A stretch of DNA of 64,000 bases from Pseudobacillus lumedeiriae (GTDB lineage: Bacteria; Bacillota; Bacilli; Bacillales; Domibacillaceae). The stretch is taken from positions 487,762-551,761 of the forward strand of contig NZ_JAUIYO010000002.1 of NCBI RefSeq assembly GCF_044891285.1. The letters run 5' to 3'. Of this stretch, positions 7,681-17,731 are shown piece by piece. Numbering within the stretch: position 1 is the stretch's first letter; each line of letters begins with the position of its first letter. The position numbers and the translations under genes were made by a program. The notes below the pieces were generated by a model. That model saw nothing but the letters and a program-made list of their open reading frames with translations, made no database searches and was not told where the DNA came from.

Positions 7681-8709
7681 ATGGTGAAACCATTTACACC
7701 AAAGCTCGTTTATTTTGAGCCAAAAGCATTAGACTATCCATTAGGAAAAGAGCTAAAAGAAAAGTTTGAAAAAATGGATGTGGAGATTCGTTATACCACT
7801 TCCCATAATCAAGTGCGAAACCTTCCGGGAGAGAATGATTTCCAAAGGTATCGGGTAGCAAAATCTACACTAGTAGTAGGAATTAGAAAAACGCTTAAAT
7901 TTGATACGTCAAAACCTTCCGCAGAATACGCTATTCCATTTGCTACAGGCTGCATGGGACATTGTCATTATTGTTACCTGCAAACAACGATGGGCAGTAA
8001 ACCATATATTCGTACATATGTGAATGTTGATGAGATTTTAGAAGCGGCCGATCAATATATGGAAGAACGTGCGCCTGAAATCACACGATTTGAAGCAGCG
8101 TGTACGTCTGATATTGTGGGAATTGATCACTTGACTCATACGTTAAAGCGGGCGATTGAACATTTTGGACAATCCCAATATGGAAAATTGAGGTTTGTAA
8201 CGAAATTCCATCATGTTGATCATTTACTTGATGCCAAACATAATGGAAAAACAAGATTTCGTTTTAGCATAAACGCAGATTATGTCATAAAAAATTTTGA
8301 ACCCGGCACTTCCCCATTAGAAAAACGGTTAGAGGCCGCCGGAAAAGTCGCAAGAGCAGGATATCCACTTGGATTCATTGTCGCTCCCATTTATCTTCAT
8401 GAAGGATGGGAAGAGGGATACTATCATATGTTTGAGCGTCTTGCGGCGGAGTTGCCTCCAGAAGCTAAAAAGGATTTAACATTTGAGTTTATTCAACACC
8501 GCTTTACAAAGCCTGCCAAAAAAGTGATCGAAAAAAATTACCCGATGACAAAATTAGAATTGGACGAGGAAAAAAGAAGATATAAATGGGGGAAATACGG
8601 AATTGGAAAATACATCTATCAAAAAGAGGAAGAAGAGGACATAAAAGAGCATCTCCATACCTATATGATGAGATTTTTTCCAGATGCCAAATTAGAATAT
8701 TTCACATAG
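7681..8709 (+). CDS. splB: Spore photoproduct lyase (radical SAM)
   Basis: The 342-residue product has the same length as B. subtilis SplB. The radical-SAM cluster motif is C91-x3-C95-x2-C98 (TGCMGHCHYCYL). The conserved hydrogen-donor cysteine is C141 in EAACTSDIVGIDH. The enzyme uses a 4Fe-4S cluster and S-adenosylmethionine to reverse the spore photoproduct thymine dimer during germination. The start ATG follows AAAGGGGGGC. It forms an operon with splA. All key residues are present, so the protein should be active. Confidence 0.97.
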   Translation: MVKPFTPKLVYFEPKALDYPLGKELKEKFEKMDVEIRYTTSHNQVRNLPGENDFQRYRVAKSTLVVGIRKTLKFDTSKPSAEYAIPFATGCMGHCHYCYLQTTMGSKPYIRTYVNVDEILEAADQYMEERAPEITRFEAACTSDIVGIDHLTHTLKRAIEHFGQSQYGKLRFVTKFHHVDHLLDAKHNGKTRFRFSINADYVIKNFEPGTSPLEKRLEAAGKVARAGYPLGFIVAPIYLHEGWEEGYYHMFERLAAELPPEAKKDLTFEFIQHRFTKPAKKVIEKNYPMTKLELDEEKRRYKWGKYGIGKYIYQKEEEEDIKEHLHTYMMRFFPDAKLEYFT

Positions 8710-8836
8710 AAGGACGAGCCTAACCATGTATTTGCGAGAAGTTAATAGTGATCAAATCCGTATATCTCTGCTCATTGAGGAAACAATAAGGATGGTGTCT
8801 ACACACCAACTAACTTCGGTGTAGGGGGATGTTACT

Positions 8837-9010
8837 ATGAACATTCGTGAAGGTCTAATTCCAACTGCATTAGGTTCAGCTGTCACTGCGACAGGGTATG
8901 CTTTGAAACAAAAACAAGGCTCAAATAAAATGATTGCCAACACCGTTTTTGGTTTCGGTTTAGCACATGTGGTATTGGGTGTCATTGACCTTATTGAACA
9001 TCGGCGTTAG
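8837..9010 (+). CDS. Small membrane protein (57 aa), unknown function
   Basis: ATG 8837 follows TAGGGGGAT at good spacing, and a strong terminator follows the stop codon. The 57-residue product starts MNIREGLIPTALGSAVTATG and has a second hydrophobic stretch, MIANTVFGFGLAHVVLGVID. Both are glycine-rich potential membrane helices, and the protein ends EHRR. It lies 127 bp after splB and may be spore-associated or independent. The longer open frame on the opposite strand is its shadow. I do not recognise the family. Confidence 0.75.
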   Translation: MNIREGLIPTALGSAVTATGYALKQKQGSNKMIANTVFGFGLAHVVLGVIDLIEHRR

Positions 9011-9015
9011 TTAGG

Positions 9016-9056
9016 AGAAGGCGTAGTCCCATAGGGCGCGCCTTCTTCTTTTTTGT
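9016..9056 (+). terminator. Rho-independent terminator
   Basis: AGAAGGCG pairs with CGCCTTCT, followed by TCTTTTTTG. It lies directly after the 57-aa gene. Confidence 0.85.
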
Positions 9057-9139
9057 TCAATCAAAGGGCAAGACATTGACCTCTATTTTGAAAGCTCTAA
9101 CTAAAATAAATCAGATACCAAAAAGCAGCTTGTTTGTGT

Positions 9140-9622
9140 TTACATGTTTAATTTGGGCTTTTGGGTTAATGGTTTAATGTATTTAGTCAATAGCCTGCGT
9201 GAGATTGGTCCAACAATTAGTAATTGTGAAGGAAGCGCCACGATAAAGTTTAGACAAACTGTTTTAAGGTAAGCAGTGAAAATTGAACCTTCAATTTCTG
9301 TCACTAATGCCGTTAAAATAAGCCCGTATGATGACATAAACAGGACCATTATAGGAACCATACAAAAAGCTATAGCCATAATAAAGTTGATTTCTTTTGA
9401 CTTATCGTAAGGCAGCGATAATGCAATTTTACGTGCACTCGGTTCCACTAGTGACTCTGCGATAAAAGCGATGATAAATGTTATAACAAATTGAATCGCT
9501 GCGCCCCCTGCTGTAAACGAGGAAAATCCATGTAAAGCTGTGTTGTAAGCTGACATAATAAGAACCATTCCAAAACACATAAATAGCCCAAAAATAATGC
9601 CTTCTTTTTTATTACTAGGCAA
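9140..9622 (-). CDS. DUF2798-type membrane protein
   Basis: The 160-residue product has four predicted membrane helices in two similar halves: EGIIFGLFMCFGMVLIMSAYN with a partner helix, then EINFIMAIAFCMVPIMVLFM with a partner helix. The second half ends VGPISRRL, which resembles the signature end of DUF2798 repeats. Function is unknown. It is a single gene, divergent from the siderophore operon. Confidence 0.75.
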   Translation of the reverse strand: MPSNKKEGIIFGLFMCFGMVLIMSAYNTALHGFSSFTAGGAAIQFVITFIIAFIAESLVEPSARKIALSLPYDKSKEINFIMAIAFCMVPIMVLFMSSYGLILTALVTEIEGSIFTAYLKTVCLNFIVALPSQLLIVGPISRRLLTKYIKPLTQKPKLNM

Positions 9623-9999
9623 ATAAAAACATCCTTTCTTATAGAGAATAAATGTAATTATATAGGCTTAGATTTTTTTGCATAAGTGACATTTCTGTGA
9701 ACGTTTTAGATGATGTTAAATGACGCCGTTGTTTTGAGGTGGAAAATAAAGTAGTACATGATTGATTGAAATAGATAGTCGCATTAATCCTGTTAGATTT
9801 TGTCAAAATTATATATCAACTAACAGACAGCTTTTTTGTGTAGGGTTGTTTCAAAACCAAAACGTCAGATCTTTATGAGAAAACTCCTTCTCTTATATAA
9901 AAGAATAGTTAGATTGAACTTATGTAGATCAAAAGGTCTTAATAACTTAAAAAATTATTGGTTGAAATTAGTAGTAATGTAGTGTTTTAACAATAATAA

Positions 10000-10058
10000 T
10001 TGACATTGAAAATCATTTTCAATTATTATTTTAATTGTTAATGAAAATCATTATCAGT
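10000..10058 (+). promoter_or_regulatory. Fur-controlled promoter with two Fur boxes
   Basis: A TTGACA -35 element (10000-10005) and TATTAT -10 element (10024-10029) are separated by 18 bp. ATTGAAAATCATTTTCAAT, a perfect 9-1-9 palindrome at 10005-10023, fills the spacer and matches the Fur consensus. A second box, AATGAAAATCATTATCAGT, lies at 10040-10058. Iron-loaded Fur bound here would block transcription of the siderophore operon. Confidence 0.92.
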
Positions 10059-10082
10059 TAAAAGTTGATAGGAGGATATGAT

Positions 10083-11444
10083 ATGTCTACTCTAGTTAAA
10101 CCATCTGTTTCAAATGAGGTATTGCTTTCTATGCAAAACATTCGCGAGTCCAATGCAAGGTCTTATCCAAGACGTTTGCCATTAGCCATTCAAAAAGCAG
10201 AGGGTGCCATCATAACGGATATGGATAACAAAGAATACATTGATTGTTTAGCGGGAGCAGGTACGTTAGCTCTTGGCCATAACCATGCCGTTGTTCGTCA
10301 GGCGATCCAAGAGGTGTTAGCCAATTTCATTCCTTTACATACATTAGATTTAACGACCCCGGTGAAAGAAGCATTTGTCGATGAAGTGTTTGCTAGTTTA
10401 CCAGAGTCATTTGCGCGTAAGGCTAAAATTCAATTTTGTGGACCGACTGGCGGAGATGCCATTGAAGCAGCGCTTAAGCTCGTAAAAACAGCAACAGGTA
10501 ATCGCACGATTCTATCTTTTCAAGGTGGTTATCATGGATCGACTCACGGCACGTTAAGCATTAGTGGAACGACGAGTCCAAAGAAATATATACATGCTCT
10601 TGTACCTGATACTCATTTTTTACCTTATCCATATGAATATCGCTGCCCGTTTGGAATGGGGGAGAAGGGACATGAATTTATTAGTACGTATATTGAAAAC
10701 ACTTTAGATGACCCTGAAAGCGGAATTGTCACCCCGGCAGGAATCATTGTAGAAATCGTTCAAGGTGAAGGTGGATCCATTCCTGCACCGATTGAATGGC
10801 TGAAACAATTGCGGCGTATAACAAAAGAAAGAAATATCCCACTAATTATTGATGAAGTACAAACAGGCATCGGCCGTACAGGAAAGATGTTTGCATTTGA
10901 ACATGCTGATATTGAACCAGATGTTCTTGTTTTATCAAAAGCAATTGGTGGAAGTTTGCCATTATCTGTTGTTATTTACGATAAAAAATTGGACCAATGG
11001 GAAGCAGGTGCACATATCGGAACGTTCCGAGGCAATCAATTAGCAATGGCAGCGGGACGAGCCACATTACAATATGTCAAGGAACATCAATTGCCTGAAT
11101 ATGCCCATCAACTTGGACAATATATTCAAGAACAGCTAAAAAACCTTCAGCATCAAGTAACGTCAATTGGGGATGTACGCGGCCGCGGTCTTATGATCGG
11201 CGTTGAAATAGTCGATAAGACGAAAGCACCTAATTCGATTGGAAGCTATCCGGGGAATGGCGAACTTGCAAGAGTGATTCAACAAGAATGTTTTGATCGC
11301 GGTGTCATTTTAGAAGTAGGAGGAAGACACGGAGCGGTGATTCGGCTATTGCCGCCGTTAATTATAACAAAGCAACAAGTGGATGAAGTGTTTGTTCGTT
11401 TGGAAGACGCGATAAAAGCTGCTGAAAAGAAATGGGTGAAGTAA
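10083..11444 (+). CDS. dat: Diaminobutyrate-2-oxoglutarate transaminase, siderophore pathway (RhbA-like)
   Basis: A class-III PLP aminotransferase makes L-2,4-diaminobutyrate from aspartate semialdehyde and glutamate. ATG 10083 is preferred over the TTG at 10065 because AGGAGG ends 8 bases before it. Motifs are FCGPTGGDAIEAALKL, the SFQGGYHGSTHGTLS loop, IIDEVQTGIGRTG and LSKAIGGSLPLSVV (PLP lysine). It is the first gene of a seven-gene operon. The next gene decarboxylates its product to 1,3-diaminopropane, which is the schizokinen/rhizobactin order rhbA-rhbB. Confidence 0.93.
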   Translation: MSTLVKPSVSNEVLLSMQNIRESNARSYPRRLPLAIQKAEGAIITDMDNKEYIDCLAGAGTLALGHNHAVVRQAIQEVLANFIPLHTLDLTTPVKEAFVDEVFASLPESFARKAKIQFCGPTGGDAIEAALKLVKTATGNRTILSFQGGYHGSTHGTLSISGTTSPKKYIHALVPDTHFLPYPYEYRCPFGMGEKGHEFISTYIENTLDDPESGIVTPAGIIVEIVQGEGGSIPAPIEWLKQLRRITKERNIPLIIDEVQTGIGRTGKMFAFEHADIEPDVLVLSKAIGGSLPLSVVIYDKKLDQWEAGAHIGTFRGNQLAMAAGRATLQYVKEHQLPEYAHQLGQYIQEQLKNLQHQVTSIGDVRGRGLMIGVEIVDKTKAPNSIGSYPGNGELARVIQQECFDRGVILEVGGRHGAVIRLLPPLIITKQQVDEVFVRLEDAIKAAEKKWVK

Positions 11445-11447
11445 ATC

Positions 11448-12968
11448 GTGAATACATTCAATCAATGGTTTTTATCCTCATCTTCAAATAGTATTGAGAA
11501 TTATTATCAATATATGTCAGAAGCAGCAGAGATAATTGGTGATCACTATCAAGGCCTTGAAAGACCATATGAACATATTGATACGGCGGATATTCAAAAT
11601 AAAATTGAGGATTTTATGATAATTGGAAATGAAGGAAAATCATTAGATCATATTTTGGGATCTATACAGCGTTTGGTAATGGAGCATTCGCTGCATATTT
11701 CACATCCTGGTGCGATGGCTCATTTGCATTGTCCGCCTATCATTCCAGCGCTTGCTGCTGAAGTCATCATTTCAGCCTTAAATCAATCGATGGACTCGTG
11801 GGATCAAAGCCCAGCAGCTACTTATATAGAAGATGGTGTGATTCAGGAAATGATTAAAAAGATCAATTATCCCGAGTCAGCTTCAGGGGTGTTTACAAGC
11901 GGCGGAACGCAATCCAACTATATGGCTTTGCTGTTAGCACGGAATGAATATTGCGCCAAGCATTTTTCTATAAATGTAAGTAAACGAGGGCTGCCGGCAG
12001 AAGCGCAGAAACTACGGATTTTTTGCTCGGAAAAAGCTCATTTTACCGTCCAGCAATCAGCCGCTCAGTTAGGTTTAGGGATGGAATCCGTTGTCAGTAT
12101 AAAAACAAACGACCGTTATGAAATGTGCATAGATACATTGTATGAAGAGATAGAAAAAGTAAAAAAACAAGGGAATCTCCCATTGGCGGTTGTCGCCACG
12201 ATTGGAACAACGGATTTTGGAAGTATTGACTCTCTTAGTGAAATAAGTCAATTAACCGAAAGGGAGAATATATGGCTCCATGCAGACGCTGCATATGGGG
12301 GAGCCTTATTATTCTCACACAAGTATAGTCATCTGGCAGCTCATTTAAATAAAGCAGACTCTATTACAATAGATTTTCATAAATGGTTTTATCAGCCGGC
12401 TAGCTGCGGTGCATTTTTTGTGAGAAACGCTTCTATGTTCCAACACATCAAGCTGCATGCCGATTATTTAAATCCGGAAGAAGATTCACGGTTTCATTTA
12501 GTCGATCGTAGTATTCAAACGACAAAACGATTTGATGCCCTTAAAGTGTGGTTGACGTTTCAAGCGGTCGGTCAACAAGAGTTTGGTGACATGATTGATC
12601 ATACGATCCAAACAGCTAAACAGACAGCTGATTATTTACTGAAAAGAACAGACATTGACGTGTTGAATATTCCTGAAATGAATGCCATCGTCTTTCGTTA
12701 TCAACCGAACATTTATTACACGGACAGTCAAAAGCAACGATTCTATGAAAATAAGATCAATCATTCCATTCAACAGCAGCTCTATGAAACAGGCCGATTG
12801 ATTATGGCGAAAACAAAAGATCAAGGAAAATCCTATTTGAAATTAACCATGTTAAATCCATTGATTACCTTTGATGAAACGGTTAAACGGTTAGTTGAAG
12901 TGATTCATCTCGGGAAAGATCTAGAGAAAAAGGGGGCACACTTACGTGAACACTCAGTTACCAGCTAA
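11448..12968 (+). CDS. ddc: L-2,4-diaminobutyrate decarboxylase (RhbB-like)
   Basis: The product is a 506-residue PLP group-II decarboxylase. Motifs include FTSGGTQSNYMALLLAR, the HADAAYGG segment and SITIDFHKWFYQPASCGAFF, whose lysine carries PLP. It converts diaminobutyrate to 1,3-diaminopropane, the diamine of schizokinen. It starts at GTG three bases after the aminotransferase stop with a modest GGTGAAG site, so it is probably translationally coupled. Its 3' end overlaps the next gene by 23 bases. Confidence 0.93.
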   Translation: MNTFNQWFLSSSSNSIENYYQYMSEAAEIIGDHYQGLERPYEHIDTADIQNKIEDFMIIGNEGKSLDHILGSIQRLVMEHSLHISHPGAMAHLHCPPIIPALAAEVIISALNQSMDSWDQSPAATYIEDGVIQEMIKKINYPESASGVFTSGGTQSNYMALLLARNEYCAKHFSINVSKRGLPAEAQKLRIFCSEKAHFTVQQSAAQLGLGMESVVSIKTNDRYEMCIDTLYEEIEKVKKQGNLPLAVVATIGTTDFGSIDSLSEISQLTERENIWLHADAAYGGALLFSHKYSHLAAHLNKADSITIDFHKWFYQPASCGAFFVRNASMFQHIKLHADYLNPEEDSRFHLVDRSIQTTKRFDALKVWLTFQAVGQQEFGDMIDHTIQTAKQTADYLLKRTDIDVLNIPEMNAIVFRYQPNIYYTDSQKQRFYENKINHSIQQQLYETGRLIMAKTKDQGKSYLKLTMLNPLITFDETVKRLVEVIHLGKDLEKKGAHLREHSVTS

Positions 12969-14697
12969 TTTTATTACAATGCAAAATCTAATCAATTGTT
13001 ATATTCGGGAAACAGGACAAGGGATATGGCAATCGGCAAACGGATTAACTAGCGAAGAATTGTTGGTCATTGAATTACAGAAACAGCCAGTCACGCTTTA
13101 TTTCCCCGTCAAATATCGTTCTGTAACAGGGAGGCACTTATTTAAGCGGGAGTTACGTTATCAAGTCGATCATCATGAAATACAAGAGCTTGATATGATT
13201 ACGCTTCTTTCAATGTTATTGAAAGAAGTAACGGATGATCTTTCACGAGTAAATGAGCTAATTGTACGTGTTCTTTTAAGTTATGAAAATATGAATCTAT
13301 TTATTGAAAAAAGGCAACACGAATTAGAAGAATGTTACAAGTGGAATAAGACATTTTTACAATCAGAGCAATCATTGTTAATTGGTCACCAGCTTCATCC
13401 AACGCCAAAGAGCCATCAAGGTATTTTACCTGAAGAAGAATCCATATTTGCACCTGAATTAAAAGGAAAGTTTCAGCTTCATTATTTTAGAGCACATCGT
13501 TCAATCGTTAAAGAGCAATCGGCGTATAGTCAGTCAGCAACGAATATCATAAAGAAGCAATTAACACAAGATAAAATGATCAAAGAAGAATTTGTCTCGG
13601 AATATTGTCAGCATGATGAGTATACACTCATACCGATGCATCCACTGCAAGCGCGATTTTTACTAGGGAAAGAGGAAGTTGCTCATTGGATGAGAAGAGG
13701 AAAGCTTGCCTACTTAGGTCCGCAAGGTGTCCCATTTTATCCAACATCCTCTGTACGTACCGTCTATAGTCCGGATGCTGACGTGATGTATAAATTCTCG
13801 ATTCCAGTAAAAATTACAAACTCTCTGCGTGTAAATAAAGTAAAGGAATTGCATCGCGGTGTGGAAGTAACGAGATTGCTGCAGGCAGGTTTGGAAAGAG
13901 AGTTACATGTCCATTATCCCGATTTTCAATTTATTAAAGATCCGGCTTATGTCATGTTAGGTGATGAAGAGCTTGGATTTGAAGTCATGATTCGCGACAA
14001 TCCGTTTAGAAAAAAAGGAGATAATGCAACCCTTCTAGCAGGCCTGTGTCAAGACCATGTATTCGATGAATCATCACAGCTGGCAAACATCATTAAAAAA
14101 ATTGCCGGAAGTGAAAATCTGACGGCTGAACAAGCGAGTGAAATTTGGTTTAAGCGTTATATCGATATTACCTTAAAACCAATGATGTGGTTATATACCC
14201 AGAAAGGAATTGCATTAGAGGCCCATCAACAAAATTCAATTATTCAACTGGATCAAGATGGATATCCAGCAACATTTTATTACCGAGACAATCAAGGCTA
14301 CTATTTTATGAAATCAAAAGAATTGGAATTGCGTGAATGGCTGCCAACATTGAATGAAGAGAGCGATACCGTATGTGATGATGCAGTGGCTGAAGAGCGT
14401 TTTCGTTATTACTTGTTTTTTAATCATATATTTGGGCTGATCAATGCGTTTGGAGTGGGTGGACTGATCGATGAACGGGATCTGCTGTTGATTTTACGAG
14501 AAGAACTTACATCGTATCTTTCACAAGATCATACTCAGCTTGTGGTATCGCTGCTTGAAACTAAAGAACTTCCCTGCAAAGCCAATTTCTTAACACGTGT
14601 TCATGATATGGATGAATTAGTTGGGGCCATGGAAACCCAATCGGTGTATGTAAAAATAGATAATCCATTGTATCAATTGGCGGGTGTAAAACAATGA
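12946..14697 (+). CDS. rhbC: IucA/IucC-family NIS siderophore synthetase (first)
   Basis: The 583-residue product is of IucA/IucC type. Motifs include GHQLHPTPKSHQG, MHPLQARFLL, TSSVRTVYS (ATP-binding SxRT) and EAHQQNSIIQL near the C-terminal FhuF-like part. Such enzymes adenylate a citrate carboxylate and join it to a hydroxamate amine. It starts at GTG 12946 inside the end of ddc, behind a run of G. Position matches rhbC of the rhizobactin 1021 cluster. It probably performs one of the two condensations on citrate. Confidence 0.92.
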   Translation: MNTQLPANFITMQNLINCYIRETGQGIWQSANGLTSEELLVIELQKQPVTLYFPVKYRSVTGRHLFKRELRYQVDHHEIQELDMITLLSMLLKEVTDDLSRVNELIVRVLLSYENMNLFIEKRQHELEECYKWNKTFLQSEQSLLIGHQLHPTPKSHQGILPEEESIFAPELKGKFQLHYFRAHRSIVKEQSAYSQSATNIIKKQLTQDKMIKEEFVSEYCQHDEYTLIPMHPLQARFLLGKEEVAHWMRRGKLAYLGPQGVPFYPTSSVRTVYSPDADVMYKFSIPVKITNSLRVNKVKELHRGVEVTRLLQAGLERELHVHYPDFQFIKDPAYVMLGDEELGFEVMIRDNPFRKKGDNATLLAGLCQDHVFDESSQLANIIKKIAGSENLTAEQASEIWFKRYIDITLKPMMWLYTQKGIALEAHQQNSIIQLDQDGYPATFYYRDNQGYYFMKSKELELREWLPTLNEESDTVCDDAVAEERFRYYLFFNHIFGLINAFGVGGLIDERDLLLILREELTSYLSQDHTQLVVSLLETKELPCKANFLTRVHDMDELVGAMETQSVYVKIDNPLYQLAGVKQ

Positions 14698-15293
14698 AAC
14701 CGGCGTTACAAACCGACTATCCATTTACAATGAGAGACTCTCAAGTGAAACAAGATATTACATTTCGTCCTGTCTCTTTACAAGAGGATTTTGACCATTT
14801 ATATAAATGGATGCATGAACCGCATGTGATTCCTTATTGGAATTTAAATATTGATAAAGATGCTTATATGAATCATTTGCAAACATTTTTAAATGATTCT
14901 CATCAACAATTACTCATAGGGGAAATAGACGGAGTGCCGATGAGCTATTGGGAATCCTATACGGTCGAAGGCGATGTGATAGGCGAATATTATTCGTACG
15001 ATCCAAACGATCAGGGGATTCACTTGTTAATCGGAGAACCAGGCTACTTAGGAAAGGGATATATTTATCCATTGCTATTAAGCCTGCTAAAGAGAAAGTT
15101 TGAAATCGCTGAAACGAAAAGAGTTGTAGCAGAACCGGATATTCGTAATGAAAAAATGATAGCCGTATTTAGGAAATGCGGTTTTCAGCCTATAAAAAAA
15201 GTAAATTTACCCGATAAGACGGGATTGCTGCTTAGTTGTGAACGAAAAGTGTTTGAAAGAAGGTGGAGTGAATGGAACAACGGGACATTTTAG
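14694..15293 (+). CDS. rhbD: Siderophore GNAT acetyltransferase (RhbD/IucB-like)
   Basis: The 199-residue product belongs to the siderophore-type acetyltransferase group. Motifs include LYKWMHEPHVIPYWN, GEIDGVPMSYWESY and GYLGKGYIYPLLLSLL (acyl-CoA binding loop), then KRVVAEPDIRNEKMIAVFRK. It would acetylate N-hydroxy-1,3-diaminopropane to form the hydroxamate. ATG overlaps the previous stop (ATGA). The downstream monooxygenase gene starts 22 bases before its end. Confidence 0.92.
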   Translation: MKPALQTDYPFTMRDSQVKQDITFRPVSLQEDFDHLYKWMHEPHVIPYWNLNIDKDAYMNHLQTFLNDSHQQLLIGEIDGVPMSYWESYTVEGDVIGEYYSYDPNDQGIHLLIGEPGYLGKGYIYPLLLSLLKRKFEIAETKRVVAEPDIRNEKMIAVFRKCGFQPIKKVNLPDKTGLLLSCERKVFERRWSEWNNGTF

Positions 15294-16561
15294 ACGTTAT
15301 TGGCGTGGGGATTGGTCCATTTAATTTAGGGTTAGCAGCCCTGCTTGAAAAAACGGAATGTACATATAAGTGCTTTGAACAAAAGCCAACATTTGATTGG
15401 CATCCCGGTATGCTTCTTGAAGGAACCACTTTACAAGTTCCGTTTATGGCTGACCTTGTAACGATGGTGGACCCGGCAAGTCCATATAGCTTTTTAAATT
15501 ATTTGCATGAGCATGAACGGCTGTATCAATTTTACTTTTTTGAAAGGTTTCACATTCCCCGCCATGAATACAATCATTATTGTCAGTGGGTCGCAAATAG
15601 TTTAAAAGGTTTGCAGTTTAGCAGTGAAGTGAAAACAATCACGCTTCATACAGAAGGAGACACGTATTATGAAGTAACGGTTCAACAAGGGGAGGCTGAT
15701 AAAACGTATTATAGCCGCCATGTAGTAATGGGTGTCGGGACGCAGCCGATAATTCCAAAAGATTTTCAGCGGATGTATAGTGATCAATTGTATCATTCTG
15801 CTCATTATAAGATGAAGCGTGAGCAGACGCTGCAGGCAAGAAGTATTACAGTGGTCGGCTCGGGCCAAAGTGCAGCTGAAATTGTGTACGATTTATTACA
15901 GCAGCAAAGTGAGCGGAAATATGAGCTGAGTTGGTATACACGTTCCAAAGGATTTTATCCGATGGAGTATTCAAAACTTGGTTTAGAGCATTTTTCTCCG
16001 GACTATACGCATTACTTTTATCATTTAGAACAGGAAAAGAAGGAGCAGGCGTTAAAAAATCAAGCGCTGCTTTATAAAGGAATTAGCTTCAAAACCATTA
16101 GTGATATTTATGATCTGTTGTATGAACGGACCATTGGCGGACAGAAAACTCCAATCAAAATTCAAGCATTAACCGAATTAACGAATATCGAACGAAAAGA
16201 AGATAGTCACGTATTAACATTGTATCAATATGAACAAGGGATATATGAAAAAGCAGTAAGTGATATGGTGATTATGGCAACCGGCTATCAAAACACAATC
16301 CCTTCCTTTTTAGAAGGAATGAAACCATATTTGCAATTGGCGGATCATGGACAGCTGGAAATTGATGAACAATATAAAGTCAAAACAAGTGTTGAAGGAG
16401 CTTCATTGTTTATTCAAAATGGTGAGATTCATACACACGGAGTAGGAGCGCCTGATTTAGGACTTGGTGCATATAGAAATGCAGCCATTATTAATCAAAT
16501 TGCTGGAAAAGAAGTGTATACACTGTATAAACGAAATGTCTTTCAGCAGTTTGGATTTTAA
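15272..16561 (+). CDS. rhbE: Siderophore amine N-monooxygenase (RhbE/IucD-like)
   Basis: The 429-residue flavin-dependent N-hydroxylase belongs to the lysine/ornithine monooxygenase family. FAD motif GVGIGPFNLGLAAL lies at about 11-24 and NADPH motif VVGSGQSAAEIVYDLL lies mid-protein. The C-terminal ATGYQNTIPSFL and GLGAYRNAAIINQI segments are typical. It should hydroxylate 1,3-diaminopropane. ATG 15272 follows AAGGTGGAG and overlaps the acyltransferase gene by 22 bases. Confidence 0.93.
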   Translation: MEQRDILDVIGVGIGPFNLGLAALLEKTECTYKCFEQKPTFDWHPGMLLEGTTLQVPFMADLVTMVDPASPYSFLNYLHEHERLYQFYFFERFHIPRHEYNHYCQWVANSLKGLQFSSEVKTITLHTEGDTYYEVTVQQGEADKTYYSRHVVMGVGTQPIIPKDFQRMYSDQLYHSAHYKMKREQTLQARSITVVGSGQSAAEIVYDLLQQQSERKYELSWYTRSKGFYPMEYSKLGLEHFSPDYTHYFYHLEQEKKEQALKNQALLYKGISFKTISDIYDLLYERTIGGQKTPIKIQALTELTNIERKEDSHVLTLYQYEQGIYEKAVSDMVIMATGYQNTIPSFLEGMKPYLQLADHGQLEIDEQYKVKTSVEGASLFIQNGEIHTHGVGAPDLGLGAYRNAAIINQIAGKEVYTLYKRNVFQQFGF

Positions 16562-16567
16562 TGAGTG

Positions 16568-17731
16568 ATGACTCGAGCTCAATTTGTCTTTGCATGTTTG
16601 TTTTTAACGGTCACGTCTGAAGTGTTATTATCTCCATTTTATCCGAAGTATTTTTCGGAGGCATTTGGTGTAAAAGGAGTAGAGATGACTTCTTTGTTCA
16701 TCATTTGCTGCCGATTTGTTGTCATCATTATGACACCGGTTTGGGGAATCGTATTAAAGAAATGGTCCATGCAGCAAGTTGTGGGATGTTCACTTTTTAT
16801 GACAGCTGTTTTCAAGGCCCTTCTGAGTGAAAGTACAACATTCACAAGTTTTTTCATCCTATCGATTTTATTGCTAGTATTTCAAAGCAGCTTCTATCTG
16901 TTATATCCCTATTTAGTAGGAAGGATAGAACAACAAGAAGAGAAAATGAAAAAAACAACCGTTTATGTGGTGGTTGTACATACGGCTATTATTGTTTCGA
17001 GTGTATTAGGAAGTGTCGTCATTACATGGGACATTCCGCTTAAAGTATATCTCGTATTTGCTTGTATGGATCTTTGTATGCTGCTGGTGTTACTAGTGAC
17101 AAAACTATTAACATCACCTTTGGCAGAGAAGGATGGGCGAACACATCTCAAAGTTAAGGCACAGCTCATTTTCTTCTATATGGCGGCTATCTTTTTCTTT
17201 CATCTTGGCCATCATGTCATTCGTCCTTATTTCACTTTGTTTGTCGATGATCGGTACGAGGTGAGCAATCAAATGAATGCTTTACTCTATGTGATGCCAA
17301 GTATTATGGCTATTGTATTGAAGTGTTGTGTGCCAATTCGTATATTCAAAGATCGAGATATTCTGCTGTTTTATATAGTGACGGCACTTAGTGCGTTTTC
17401 ATTAGTGATACAAGCATCGGTTGAGAACTTATGGATATTTATGATCAGTCGAATGTTGTATGGAGCCTGTTTTTATCTCAGTATGGTTGTACTAGACATT
17501 TATTTATTTCGACAGTGTCAGGAAGCGGCAGCTTACTATTATAGTTGGTTCATTGCTGTACAAAATGTGGCGCTGCTCTTTGCTCCTTTGTTGGCATTAA
17601 CTGTGAGTAAAGCAGGTTTTTATACACCTTTGCTATGCGGTGCATTGTTATTAGTGGCAGCGGTCATTGCCATCACCATCCGCAACAGACCATTAGTACT
17701 TTATAAAGAAGTAAAGGAGAATGAAGGATGA
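16568..17731 (+). CDS. MFS transporter, probable siderophore exporter
   Basis: The product is a membrane protein of about 387 residues with roughly 12 hydrophobic helices and an MFS layout. It lies between the monooxygenase and second synthetase genes. The start may be GTG 16565 or ATG 16568; neither has a strong ribosome binding site, which suggests coupling to the preceding gene, whose stop is 3-6 bases upstream. Its place inside the biosynthetic operon implies export of the finished siderophore. Its 3' end overlaps the next start (ATGA). The uptake system is not in this window. Confidence 0.85.
   Translation: MTRAQFVFACLFLTVTSEVLLSPFYPKYFSEAFGVKGVEMTSLFIICCRFVVIIMTPVWGIVLKKWSMQQVVGCSLFMTAVFKALLSESTTFTSFFILSILLLVFQSSFYLLYPYLVGRIEQQEEKMKKTTVYVVVVHTAIIVSSVLGSVVITWDIPLKVYLVFACMDLCMLLVLLVTKLLTSPLAEKDGRTHLKVKAQLIFFYMAAIFFFHLGHHVIRPYFTLFVDDRYEVSNQMNALLYVMPSIMAIVLKCCVPIRIFKDRDILLFYIVTALSAFSLVIQASVENLWIFMISRMLYGACFYLSMVVLDIYLFRQCQEAAAYYYSWFIAVQNVALLFAPLLALTVSKAGFYTPLLCGALLLVAAVIAITIRNRPLVLYKEVKENEG

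Noticed and set aside
8752..8985. A 77-aa minus-strand open frame
   Set aside because: It is antisense to the 57-aa membrane protein, which has a ribosome binding site and terminator.
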